Source: an uncultured Prevotella sp. (GTDB lineage Bacteria > Bacteroidota > Bacteroidia > Bacteroidales > Bacteroidaceae). Taken from it: a DNA stretch of 11,233 nt. The notes under the pieces were generated by a model, which had not been told where the DNA came from, made no database searches, and was given only the letters and a program-made list of their open reading frames with translations. The DNA is taken from NCBI GenBank assembly GCA_900318855.1, contig ONMG01000172.1, positions 1 through 11,233 on the forward strand. Direction: 5' to 3'. The translations under genes were made by a program, and so were the position numbers. Each line of letters begins with the position of its first letter. Position 1 is the stretch's first letter. Below are positions 1 through 7,371 of this stretch, one piece after another.

Positions 1-408
1 AGAAAAAGATCGTTCACTAAGCAGCGAATGATAAAAAGCTACGCAGCGAACAATCGTTTGCCAGGCTGCAAAATCAAGTGATAAGTCTGCAATGCTGCCC
101 CATGACCATACGCTCATCGTGGCCTACCTCCCATGGCCGAATCCGCTGGTGCCAGGGATAGCGGGGGAGGAATAGAGTAAGGAAGATTAAGAAACATCAG
201 AAATGGCGCCCCGAGCTTCGTCAAGGCACCACCCCCATATAACAGCAAATTATTTATAAATGGTTGATAATCAACGGCACCAGTTTGACAGTACATAAAG
301 TAATGAAGTTAGAAGATGAATGCTGTAAAGGAAGGGCACGACACCCTCTTTTTGACTTTCATCATCAAGAAATCAAGAGTTGAAAGGCCTAACATGGGAA
401 ATAATGGC
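1..408. other. Left flank without a convincing gene
   Basis: About 400 bases of mixed composition with no recognisable gene. Frame 1 of the + strand is open from the edge to a TGA at 79-81 and could be the last 26 codons of a gene lying to the left; its basic residues match nothing I know. On the - strand an ATG at 117-115 opens a frame that stays open to base 1 (39 codons), preceded by an in-frame TAG; it too is unrecognised. The 8-mer GCAGCGAA occurs twice, at 21-28 and 43-50. A short perfect dyad lies at 263-275. No rRNA, tRNA or insertion-sequence hallmark was seen. Confidence 0.5.
263..275. repeat. 13-bp perfect inverted repeat
   Basis: GTTGA-TAA-TCAAC is a perfect dyad with 5-bp arms and a 3-base centre, in an AT-rich patch of the left flank. 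It could be a protein-binding site or the remnant of a recombination or element end. With arms this short, chance is also possible. Confidence 0.35.
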
Positions 409-416
409 TAACTTTG
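409..416 (+). promoter_or_regulatory. Probable -7 promoter element for the SDR gene
   Basis: TAACTTTG matches the Bacteroidetes -7 consensus TAnnTTTG exactly and lies 66 bases upstream of the SDR ATG. No TTG stands at the expected 19-20 base distance; the nearest, at 380-382, is 26 bases away. The -33 half is therefore weak, and the promoter may be weak or activator-dependent. Confidence 0.45.
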
Positions 417-482
417 TAGGACAGGGGTAGGTGACTGCCCAAATTGCGATTACAGCCCTCCCGACACGAAACACCAAAGTAT

Positions 483-1220
483 ATGGAATCAAGAAGACGA
501 GCTATCATCATGGGGGCCTCATCGGGTATGGGGCACGAGGTGGCCAAAAGACTGCTGGCCGACGGCTGGCTGCTCGGACTGGCTGCCCGACGCACGGCAC
601 CGTTCAAAGCCCTGCAGGAACAGTATCCGGAACAGGTGAAGACCGCCGAGATCGACATCACGCACGAGGACGCTCCGCAACGCCTCACCCAACTCATCGA
701 TGCCGTGGGCGGCATGGACCTCTACTTTCATGCAGCCGGCATAGGCTATCAAAACCTCAAGCTGGAAGAAGGACACGAACTGAGCACCGTGGAAACCAAT
801 GCGACGGGCTTCACCCGTCTCATCGGAGCTGCTTATCGCTGGATGAGTCACCACGGCGGAGGTCACATCGCCGCCATCAGCTCCATTGCCGGAGTGAGGG
901 GACTGGGAGTGGCTCCGGCCTACTCGGCTACGAAAGCTTTTCAGAACGTCTATCTGCAAGCGCTCGAACAGCAAGCCCGCATGCGCCATCTGTCCATCCG
1001 CTTCACCGATATCCGACCGGGATTCGTCGATACGGCTCTCCTCGGCGACGGCAGCCACTACCCCATGCTCATGAAGGCCGAGACCGTAGCCAACAACATC
1101 GTGGAAGCCCTCTACGCCCACCGCCACAAGGTGATTATCGACTGGCGCTACCGACTGCTCGTGAAGCTCTGGCGCTGCGTTCCCGCATGGATGTGGCGAA
1201 GGTTGAACATCCATACTTAA
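483..1220 (+). CDS. SDR-family NAD(P)-dependent oxidoreductase
   Basis: A 245-residue short-chain dehydrogenase/reductase of classical length. The cofactor-binding glycine motif GASSGMG is at residues 11-17, an HAAG variant of the NNAG motif at 84-87, and the structural Asn at 107. The catalytic Ser (135), Tyr148 and Lys152 (YSATK) sit at the canonical spacing, so the enzyme should be active. Two arginines at 37-38, after the second beta strand, hint at NADPH preference (inference). There is no signal peptide, so it is cytoplasmic. The C-terminus is rich in Trp and Arg and may be membrane-associated. The substrate cannot be told from the sequence. ATG 483 was chosen because it keeps the first beta strand; ATG 510 would start inside the glycine motif, while GTG 431 is in another frame and TTG 444 adds an unlikely tail. 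It appears monocistronic: the next gene has its own promoter. Confidence 0.9.
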   Translation: MESRRRAIIMGASSGMGHEVAKRLLADGWLLGLAARRTAPFKALQEQYPEQVKTAEIDITHEDAPQRLTQLIDAVGGMDLYFHAAGIGYQNLKLEEGHELSTVETNATGFTRLIGAAYRWMSHHGGGHIAAISSIAGVRGLGVAPAYSATKAFQNVYLQALEQQARMRHLSIRFTDIRPGFVDTALLGDGSHYPMLMKAETVANNIVEALYAHRHKVIIDWRYRLLVKLWRCVPAWMWRRLNIHT

Positions 1221-1249
1221 GAAAAGAACAGGAAAAGAACGGACGGAGC

Positions 1250-1280
1250 TTGCAGATATCGGCAAAGATAGCTACCTTTG
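1250..1280 (+). promoter_or_regulatory. Promoter of the glutaminase A-like gene, with overlapping near-palindrome
   Basis: TTG (1250-1252), 20 bases, then TACCTTTG (1273-1280) gives an almost ideal Bacteroidetes promoter, with transcription expected to start near 1287 and a leader of about 33 bases before ATG 1320. The -7 box lies in an imperfect 20-bp palindrome, 1262-1281: GCAAAG and CTTTGC arms around a central TAGCTA, with one mismatched pair. The left arm read on the - strand is TATCTTTG, itself a -7 match. The site could therefore be an operator or a bidirectional promoter core. Confidence 0.75.
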
Positions 1281-1319
1281 CAGCATTCAAGACACATTAA
1301 ACTAAATCGTAAAGTGACA

Positions 1320-3998
1320 ATGAGAAAGTACCTAATCCTAATGGCTGTCCTGCTCACGGCAATGACTACTGAAGCGCAGGAAAGCGACTTCTTCGAACCC
1401 TATCAGACCACGGAGCTGCGGCTGCCGTCGGTTCCCATCTTCGTCAATGATCCCTATTTCTCCATATGGTCGCCCTTCGACGTGCTGAACACCGGCACCA
1501 CCCGCCACTGGGATGATGCCGAGAAGCCCATCGACGGACTGCTGCGCGTGGACGGCGCCGTCTACCGCTTCATGGGCAAAAAAAACGAGATGCTGCTCTC
1601 GAACGCGCTGTTGCCGATGTCGGAGAAAGCCTGGGAAGCCCCGACTTTCATGGGCAAAATGAGCGACTCGAAATGGACCGGTGAGCAATACGACGACTCG
1701 CAATGGAGCATGATGACCGGAGCCTTCGGAAAGAACGTCCAGGAGTATCCCAACATCCGCACGATATGGAGCGGGGAGACCGACATCTACGTGAGGCGCC
1801 ACCTGAAGCTCACGGCCGACGACCTGAAGAAAGACCTCTACCTCGTGTACTCCCACGACGACGAATGCTGGATTTACATCAACGGCCACCAAGTGGTCTA
1901 CACGGGCAACACCTGGGTGCAGGGCGAGAACCTCCATCTCATCGACAGCTACAAGCGCTTCCTCCATGAGGGCGACAACATCATTGCCGCACGCTGCCAC
2001 AACAACATGGGAGGCACCTATCTGGACTACGGCATCTACGAGAACAGCGCCTCCAAGAGCTACTCCGAGCAGCAGGCGCTGCAGACGGGCCGAAGCTGCA
2101 TGGCCACCAGCTCCTACTACAGCTTCAAGTGCGGGCCCGTCGACCTCACGCTGGTCTTCACCGCCCCGATGCTCATCGACGACCTCGACGTGCTGTCGAC
2201 ACCGGTGAACTACTACTCCTACCGTGTGCAGTCGAATGACGGCAAGACCCACAGCGTGCAGTTCTATCTCGGCACCACTCCGCAGCTGGCCACCAACGAC
2301 CCCTCACAGGCCACGGTGTCGACGCTTGAGACCAGCAACGGACTCACCTACGTCAAGAGCGGCACCAAGGAGCAACCCATACTGCAGAAAAGCGGCGACA
2401 ACATCTGCATCGACTGGGGCTACCTCTATCTGCCGGCTGTGAATGGCAGCGTGAGCATAGCCACGCAGAACGACATGCTGAACACCTTCGCCAACAGGGG
2501 CACACTGCCCGACTCGACAAAGAAGGCCGAAGCCGAGAACCGCTACCGGCAACCTACCTTGGGCTATGTTCACGACTTCGGCTCCACCACACAAGCCAGC
2601 AGCTTCGGAATGATAGCCTACGACGAGGTGTACGACATCCAATACATGCAGAAGAACTATAAAGGCTACTGGGCCCGCAACGGCAAGACGATAGTGGAAG
2701 CCATGAACGACTTCAAAGCTCACTACAACGACTACATGGAGCGCAGCAAGGCCCTCGACAAGCGCATCTACGACGACGGACGGAAGTCGGGCGACAAGAA
2801 ATACGCCGAACTGCTCTCGGCATCCTACCGTCAGGTGATAGCAGCCCACAAGCTGTTCGAAGACTCCGACGGACGGCTGATGTTCTTCTCAAAGGAAAAC
2901 AACTCCAACGGCTGCGTCAACACCGTGGACCTCACCTATCCCTCGGCCCCCCTCTTCCTGATGTATAATCCCGAACTGGAAAAGGGCATGATGAACAGCA
3001 TCTTCGAATACTGCCGCACGGGAAAGTGGACCAAGGACTTTGCGCCCCATGACCTGGGCACCTATCCGCTGGCCAACGGACAGGTGTACGGTGGCGATAT
3101 GCCCATAGAAGAATCGGGCAACATGCTGACCCTGGCTGCCACCATCTGCATGAAGGAGAAGTCCACGCAATGGGTGGAGCCCTACTGGAACCTGCTCACC
3201 AAATGGACCAACTACCTGGTTCTCCACGGGCAGCATCCCGAGAACCAGCTCTGCACCGACGACTTTGCCGGGCCCTCGGAGAACAACGCCAACCTGTCGC
3301 TGAAGGCCATCATGGGCATTTCCGGCATGGCTCAGATGGCACTCATCAAGGGCGACACCGCACTCTACCGCCGCTACAGCCACTATCTGCCAACCATGGC
3401 CGCCACGTGGGAGAAGGAAGCCCTCGATGCCTCGAAGGACCACTACACCCTCTCGCTCAAGAGCTCGGGCACCTGGAGCATGAAGTACAACCTCGTTTGG
3501 GACCAGCTCTGGGGACTGAACCTCTTCTCCGACGACGTATATAATAAGGAGATGGACTACTATCAGACCAAGTTCAACTCCTACGGCACTCCGCTCGACA
3601 GCCGCAAAGACTATACGAAGAGCGACTGGCTGATGTGGGTGGCCGCGCTGGCTGCCGACAACGGCACCTTCTGCAAGTTTGCCGACCTGCTGTGGAAATA
3701 CATCAATGAGACTCCATCAAGAGTGCCCATCAGCGACTGGTACGACACGAAGACCGGAGCCTGGGTGAGTTTCCGCGCCCGCTCGGTGATTGGAGGCCAC
3801 TGGATGAAGGTGCTGATGGACAACTTCGTACCCATGAAACAGCCCACGGGCATCGAAGAGATGAGAAACACTAAGGGAAATGCTGCCATCTACGACCTCA
3901 ACGGCATGAGGCTCAACCAACTCCGCCACGGAGTGAACATTCTGAGAACAGAGGATGGAACAGTGAAGAAGGTGCTATTCTCCGGCTCACAGCAATAG
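1320..3998 (+). CDS. Secreted glutaminase A-like protein (DUF4964/DUF5127-DUF4965-DUF1793 type)
   Basis: An 892-residue exported protein of the glutaminase A-like family, related to fungal GtaA, which hydrolyses glutamine to glutamate and ammonia. Activity of the bacterial members is inferred from homology. Residues 1-20 form a signal peptide ending AQ, with no lipobox Cys. The N-terminal part (about 30-330) is beta-rich and contains the family signature VPIFVNDPYFSIWSP (38-52). It is interrupted at about 105-240 by a galactose-binding-like beta segment. The helical C-terminal catalytic region (about 490-840) carries family hallmarks: MPIEESGNM (594-602), CTDDF (645-649) with NANLSLKA (656-663), a KYNLVWDQLWGLNLF block (722-736) and SDWYDTKTG (805-813). 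Residues 843-892 form a YDLNGMRL-type tail common on secreted Bacteroidales proteins. ATG 1320 gives a clean signal peptide; TTG 1278 lies inside the promoter. It converges on the DPP IV gene. Confidence 0.85.
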   Translation: MRKYLILMAVLLTAMTTEAQESDFFEPYQTTELRLPSVPIFVNDPYFSIWSPFDVLNTGTTRHWDDAEKPIDGLLRVDGAVYRFMGKKNEMLLSNALLPMSEKAWEAPTFMGKMSDSKWTGEQYDDSQWSMMTGAFGKNVQEYPNIRTIWSGETDIYVRRHLKLTADDLKKDLYLVYSHDDECWIYINGHQVVYTGNTWVQGENLHLIDSYKRFLHEGDNIIAARCHNNMGGTYLDYGIYENSASKSYSEQQALQTGRSCMATSSYYSFKCGPVDLTLVFTAPMLIDDLDVLSTPVNYYSYRVQSNDGKTHSVQFYLGTTPQLATNDPSQATVSTLETSNGLTYVKSGTKEQPILQKSGDNICIDWGYLYLPAVNGSVSIATQNDMLNTFANRGTLPDSTKKAEAENRYRQPTLGYVHDFGSTTQASSFGMIAYDEVYDIQYMQKNYKGYWARNGKTIVEAMNDFKAHYNDYMERSKALDKRIYDDGRKSGDKKYAELLSASYRQVIAAHKLFEDSDGRLMFFSKENNSNGCVNTVDLTYPSAPLFLMYNPELEKGMMNSIFEYCRTGKWTKDFAPHDLGTYPLANGQVYGGDMPIEESGNMLTLAATICMKEKSTQWVEPYWNLLTKWTNYLVLHGQHPENQLCTDDFAGPSENNANLSLKAIMGISGMAQMALIKGDTALYRRYSHYLPTMAATWEKEALDASKDHYTLSLKSSGTWSMKYNLVWDQLWGLNLFSDDVYNKEMDYYQTKFNSYGTPLDSRKDYTKSDWLMWVAALAADNGTFCKFADLLWKYINETPSRVPISDWYDTKTGAWVSFRARSVIGGHWMKVLMDNFVPMKQPTGIEEMRNTKGNAAIYDLNGMRLNQLRHGVNILRTEDGTVKKVLFSGSQQ

Positions 3999-4033
3999 CA
4001 AACGGATGCCGGCAACGGCCCCCATGACAGCAG

Positions 4034-4066
4034 CACCCGCCGCCTCTGCAAGAGAGACGGCGGGTG
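4034..4066. terminator. Hairpin terminator between convergent genes
   Basis: A 9-bp GC-rich stem (CACCCGCCG at 4034-4042 with CGGCGGGTG at 4058-4066) continues, after one C/A mismatch, into a 4-bp CTCT/AGAG stem with a GCAAG loop. It lies 36 bases after the glutaminase stop and 32 bases beyond the DPP IV stop on the other strand. The + strand is followed by a modestly T-rich ACTTGTTTGT. The - strand lacks a real U-tract, so termination in that direction is less certain. It is the only strong hairpin in the gap. Confidence 0.75.
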
Positions 4067-4097
4067 ACTTGTTTGTGACGGAACCCGTGGAGGCGGT

Positions 4098-6302
4098 TTA
4101 CTTCAGATTCTCTACGAAGAAGTTGGCTATCTGCCGAAGCAGATGATTGCGCGTATTGCCACCATAGATGCTGTGGTTGCGGTTGGTGTAATAATTCTCC
4201 TTGAAGTCCTTATCGGCCTGCACCAGGGCCTCAGCATACTCGAAGGTGTTCTGCGGGTGCACATTGTCGTCGGCCATACCGTGACAGATGAGCAGCGCTC
4301 CATGCAGCTTCGGAGCCCGCACGATGGGGTTGAGGGCATAGCCGTCGGGATTCTCCTTCGGCGTGCGCATGTAGCGCTCCGTATAAATGGTGTCGTAGAA
4401 CTTCCAGTTGGTCGGCGGTGCTACAGCCACACCGGCCTTGAACACGGGCCGGCCCTCGCTCATGCTCATCAGCGTGTTGAAACCGCCGAAGCTCCAGCCC
4501 CAGATGCCGATGCGATTCTTGTCGACATACGATTGCTGGCCCAGCCACAGCGCCGTCTCCACCTGGTCCTTTGACTCGAGGTCGCCCATCTTGAGGTAGA
4601 TGCACTTCTCGAAGTCGCTGCCGCGGAATCCGGTGCCCCGGCCATCGACACAAGCTACGATGAATCCCTGTTCGGCCAGATAATAGTCGAAGGCGCCACC
4701 GTTGCCCATGGAGCCCACAGCCCATGAATTCTTCACCTGCTGACTGCCGGGACCACTGTACTGGAAGAGGATTACGGGATATTTCTTCGAGGGGTCGAAG
4801 TCGGCCGGTTTTATCATCCATCCGTCGAGCTTCACGCCCTCGGAGGTAGTGAAGCTGAAGGTCTCCTTCTTGGTCCATCCGCAGTCGACCACCTTCTGCC
4901 GCAATTCCTTGTTGTCCTCCAGGGTGGATATCTCCTTGCCCTTGTTGTCGCAGAGCGCGAAGACGTATGGAGTGTCGTAGTCGCTCCAGCAGCGCACAAA
5001 GTACTTGAAATCGGCCGAGAAGAAGGCTGAATTGGTTCCGGCCTTGTCGCTCAGCTGCTCCACTTTTCCGTTACGGCGCCCCACAAAGAGCTGACGCTCA
5101 TGGGGATTGGGAGCAGCAGCCTGGAAGTAGACGTCGCCGGTGGCTTCGTCATAGCCATAGACATCGGTTACGTCGTGGGCTCCCACACCGACGGTGCGCT
5201 GGAGTTGTCCGTTCATGTTGTAGACGTAGAGCTTCATGAAGCCGTCCCTGTCGCTGGGCAGGATGACGGCATCCTTGGCGATGATAGCCTCCTCATAAGC
5301 CTCCTCCTTCACATATTTGGGCACGCTCTCCTTGATGAGCAGTGTGGCCAAGGCGCTGCGCGGATTCACCGTGTAGAGGTTGAGATTGTCCTCATGCCGG
5401 TTCAGCGTGTACACCACCACGCGGTTAGGGTCGGCTGTGGGCAGGATGCGCGGCATATAGCCATCGGCATCGAGGGGCACCCTGAGCTTCAGAATCTTGT
5501 GCGACTGGATGTCGTAGCTCCAGGCCGAGACGATGGAGTTGTCCTGTCCGGCCTTAGGATATTTATAGGAATACAGTCCGGGGTAATCGGCATACTCCTC
5601 ATGCTCGGGGTGGCTTCCGCGGAAGAGCTGCAGCGAATAGGTCTTCACCCTCGACTCGTCGTAGCGCAGCCAGCAGAGCATGGAGCCGTCGGCGGTGAAG
5701 GTGAGGGCGCAATTGAATCCGAACTCCTCTTCGTTCACCCAGTCGGGGATGCCATTGATGACGTGGTTGAACTTGCCGTCGGTGGTCACCTGGCACTCGG
5801 CATTGTCGTAGAGCAGCTTCACGAGGAAGATGTTGTTATCGCGCACGAAGGCCACCTGCCGGCTGTCGGGCGACCACACCGGGACCTGCTGCGGGCCGCC
5901 GTCGGAGAGGCGCTGGAGCATGTGGCTGGCGATGTTGTAAATATAATAGACTGCTTTGAAGGAGCGGCGATAGACATACTCCGTCTGAGTCTGGATGAGC
6001 ATGCGGGTACCGTCGGGCGAGAGGATATAGCCGTCGAAACTGTCAATCTTGTTTCCCACGGTGTGATTGACGTCGAAGAGCACGGCCACCTGCTTGCCGG
6101 TCTTGAACGAGTGCTCTGTCACCTGCTTCTTGTCGGCACTGATACGTGTGTAGAGGTCGGTGCCCTTGACGGGTGTGAGCCCGGTGATGGTGCGGGCTGC
6201 AAAATCGCCCGACGTAATCGCTTTCAGATTCATTTTCTCAGCTCCATTCATTGACGGCCACACTCCGAGGAGGAGTGCTGCCAGCATAAAGATATACTTC
6301 AT
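4098..6302 (-). CDS. dpp4: Dipeptidyl peptidase IV, secreted S9 serine peptidase
   Basis: A 734-residue prolyl dipeptidyl peptidase (S9B) that removes X-Pro or X-Ala dipeptides from peptide N-termini, probably in the periplasm or at the surface. Residues 1 to about 21 are a signal peptide with no lipobox. A beta-propeller (about 40-470) includes the DPP IV double-glutamate motif DWVNEEE (187-193), which binds the free substrate amino terminus and separates DPP IV from other S9 enzymes. The alpha/beta-hydrolase domain holds the catalytic triad: Ser604 in GWSFGG (602-607), Asp678 in ADDNVH and His710 in NHSIYGG. Tyr515 in QYSGPGSQ matches the oxyanion-hole Tyr547 of human DPP4. Length is typical and nothing is missing. 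I chose ATG 6302 over the TTG at 6308, which only adds two residues to the signal peptide. The gene is convergent with the glutaminase and divergent from the radical SAM gene. Confidence 0.96.
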   Translation of the reverse strand: MKYIFMLAALLLGVWPSMNGAEKMNLKAITSGDFAARTITGLTPVKGTDLYTRISADKKQVTEHSFKTGKQVAVLFDVNHTVGNKIDSFDGYILSPDGTRMLIQTQTEYVYRRSFKAVYYIYNIASHMLQRLSDGGPQQVPVWSPDSRQVAFVRDNNIFLVKLLYDNAECQVTTDGKFNHVINGIPDWVNEEEFGFNCALTFTADGSMLCWLRYDESRVKTYSLQLFRGSHPEHEEYADYPGLYSYKYPKAGQDNSIVSAWSYDIQSHKILKLRVPLDADGYMPRILPTADPNRVVVYTLNRHEDNLNLYTVNPRSALATLLIKESVPKYVKEEAYEEAIIAKDAVILPSDRDGFMKLYVYNMNGQLQRTVGVGAHDVTDVYGYDEATGDVYFQAAAPNPHERQLFVGRRNGKVEQLSDKAGTNSAFFSADFKYFVRCWSDYDTPYVFALCDNKGKEISTLEDNKELRQKVVDCGWTKKETFSFTTSEGVKLDGWMIKPADFDPSKKYPVILFQYSGPGSQQVKNSWAVGSMGNGGAFDYYLAEQGFIVACVDGRGTGFRGSDFEKCIYLKMGDLESKDQVETALWLGQQSYVDKNRIGIWGWSFGGFNTLMSMSEGRPVFKAGVAVAPPTNWKFYDTIYTERYMRTPKENPDGYALNPIVRAPKLHGALLICHGMADDNVHPQNTFEYAEALVQADKDFKENYYTNRNHSIYGGNTRNHLLRQIANFFVENLK

Positions 6303-6332
6303 CAGCAATTCTTTTTATCCGTTGTTAATGCG

Positions 6333-6364
6333 CAAAGTTAGTCATTTTTGCGTACTTTTGCAAA
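6333..6364 (-). promoter_or_regulatory. Promoter of the DPP IV gene
   Basis: On the - strand, TTTG (6364-6361), 20 bases, then TAACTTTG (6340-6333) matches the Bacteroidetes -33/-7 consensus fully. Transcription should start near 6326, giving a leader of about 24 bases. The -33 box directly abuts the -7 box of the divergent radical SAM promoter (6353-6360), which lies inside this promoter's spacer. Confidence 0.8.
6353..6360 (+). promoter_or_regulatory. -7 element for the radical SAM gene
   Basis: TACTTTTG matches TAnnTTTG exactly and lies 63 bases before ATG 6424. The expected -33 position, near 6329-6333, has only TGCGC, so this promoter is weaker than the divergent DPP IV promoter with which it is interleaved. 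Confidence 0.55.
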
Positions 6365-6373
6365 GAGAATGAA

Positions 6374-6387
6374 GGCTGATTTCAGCC
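6374..6387. repeat. 14-bp perfect dyad just downstream of the predicted transcription start
   Basis: GGCTGA-TT-TCAGCC is a perfect inverted repeat in the 5' leader of the radical SAM gene, about 7 bases after the expected start of transcription. As DNA it could be an operator. As RNA it could fold into a 5-bp stem with an ATTT loop at the 5' end of the transcript. Confidence 0.5.
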
Positions 6388-6423
6388 GTTAACACTGATT
6401 AATTCATTTCCGACCGTCAAGAT

Positions 6424-7371
6424 ATGTCCACACTCCCCTACAACGACTATAGCTCCTGGATGCGTTCCAGGATGGCTTTCAAGGTACAGAAGATTTCCAT
6501 CGATGCCGGTTTCACCTGTCCCAACCGCGACGGCACCATTGGCACCGGCGGCTGCATCTATTGCAACAATGCCACCTTCAGTCCCTCCTACTGCCGTGGC
6601 AGGAAAAGCGTGGCCGAGCAGATAAGAGCGGGAAAAGAGTTCTTCGCACGCAAATATCCCGAGATGAAGTATCTGGCTTACTTCCAGTCGTTCACCAATA
6701 CCTACGCGCCCCTGCCCCGTCTGAAGCAGCTCTATGAAGAGGCACTCGAAGAGGAGGATGTCGTGGGCATCGTCATCGGCACGCGCCCCGACTGCGTGAG
6801 TGAGGAGCTGCTCGACTATCTGGCCGAGCTCAACCGCCGCACCATGGTCATCGTGGAATATGGCATCGAGAGTGCCAGCGACGCCACGCTCCGCCGCATC
6901 CGCCGGGGACACGACTTCGACTGCGGGTGCAGGGCCATTGAGCAGACGCACGGCAGGGGCATTCTCACGGGGGCCCACTTCATCCTGGGACTCCCGGGTG
7001 AGGAAGAGGCGGAGAGCCTGCGCCAGGCCAGCGTGGTGTCGGAGCTCGACATCGACATTCTGAAGCTGCACCAGCTGCAGGTGATTCGCGGAACGGCTCT
7101 GGCCAAAAGCTACGGGCTGCAGCCTTTCAAGCTCTACACGGTGGAGGAATACATCCGGCTGGTGGCGGAATATCTGAGGCGACTGAAGCCGACGATGGTG
7201 GTGGAGCGATTCGTGAGCCAGTCGCCAGGCAGCCTGCTCATAGCTCCGAAATGGGGACTGAAGAACCATGAATTCACCGACCGACTCGTCAATTACATGA
7301 AGCAGAACGGATTCTACCAAGGACAGTTGGCTGCAACGAAGGACGCAACCGTGACGCGGTTACCGGGATGA
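6424..7371 (+). CDS. TIGR01212-family radical SAM protein (YhcC/YtqA type)
   Basis: A 315-residue radical SAM protein with no signal peptide. The family's unusual iron-sulfur motif is present as Cys32-x11-Cys44-x2-Cys47, in TCPNRDGT followed by GGCIYCNNATF, as in E. coli YhcC and B. subtilis YtqA. Later conserved blocks include QSFTNTYAP (about 85-93), GTRPDC, EYGIES and the LTGAHFILGLPGE stretch. B. subtilis YtqA (MnmL) has been linked to tRNA wobble-uridine modification (cmnm5U to nm5U); whether this homologue does the same is inference. In B. subtilis the partner methyltransferase YtqB (MnmM) is encoded next door, and none is present here. ATG 6424 gives the family's usual N-terminus. The gene stands alone between the divergent DPP IV gene and the convergent GldB-like gene, and no clear terminator was seen in the 65-base gap after it. 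Confidence 0.93.
   Translation: MSTLPYNDYSSWMRSRMAFKVQKISIDAGFTCPNRDGTIGTGGCIYCNNATFSPSYCRGRKSVAEQIRAGKEFFARKYPEMKYLAYFQSFTNTYAPLPRLKQLYEEALEEEDVVGIVIGTRPDCVSEELLDYLAELNRRTMVIVEYGIESASDATLRRIRRGHDFDCGCRAIEQTHGRGILTGAHFILGLPGEEEAESLRQASVVSELDIDILKLHQLQVIRGTALAKSYGLQPFKLYTVEEYIRLVAEYLRRLKPTMVVERFVSQSPGSLLIAPKWGLKNHEFTDRLVNYMKQNGFYQGQLAATKDATVTRLPG

Noticed and set aside
114..296. Open frame of 60 codons on - in the left flank
   Set aside because: Pro/Leu/Gly-rich, without a domain, promoter or conserved context that I can see. It may be part of an intergenic repeat but there is no support for coding.
431..1300. Open frame of 289 codons on + from a GTG, covering the whole SDR gene in another frame
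   Set aside because: Its translation is very rich in Arg, Ser and His with no motif, while the overlapping frame has a complete SDR signature. It is a by-product of GC-rich codon use.
1338..2252. Open frame of 304 codons on - antisense to the glutaminase-like gene
   Set aside because: It is a complement shadow of a strongly supported gene and is dominated by Val, His and Gly without a domain.
5100..6254. Open frame of 384 codons on + antisense to the DPP IV gene
   Set aside because: The opposite strand encodes an intact DPP IV with all catalytic residues. The antisense translation is low-complexity Val/Gly/His/Glu-rich, as expected from the complement.
6382..7320. Open frame of 312 codons on - antisense to the radical SAM gene
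   Set aside because: The + strand has the conserved Cys motif and full family length. The antisense frame has no recognisable domain.
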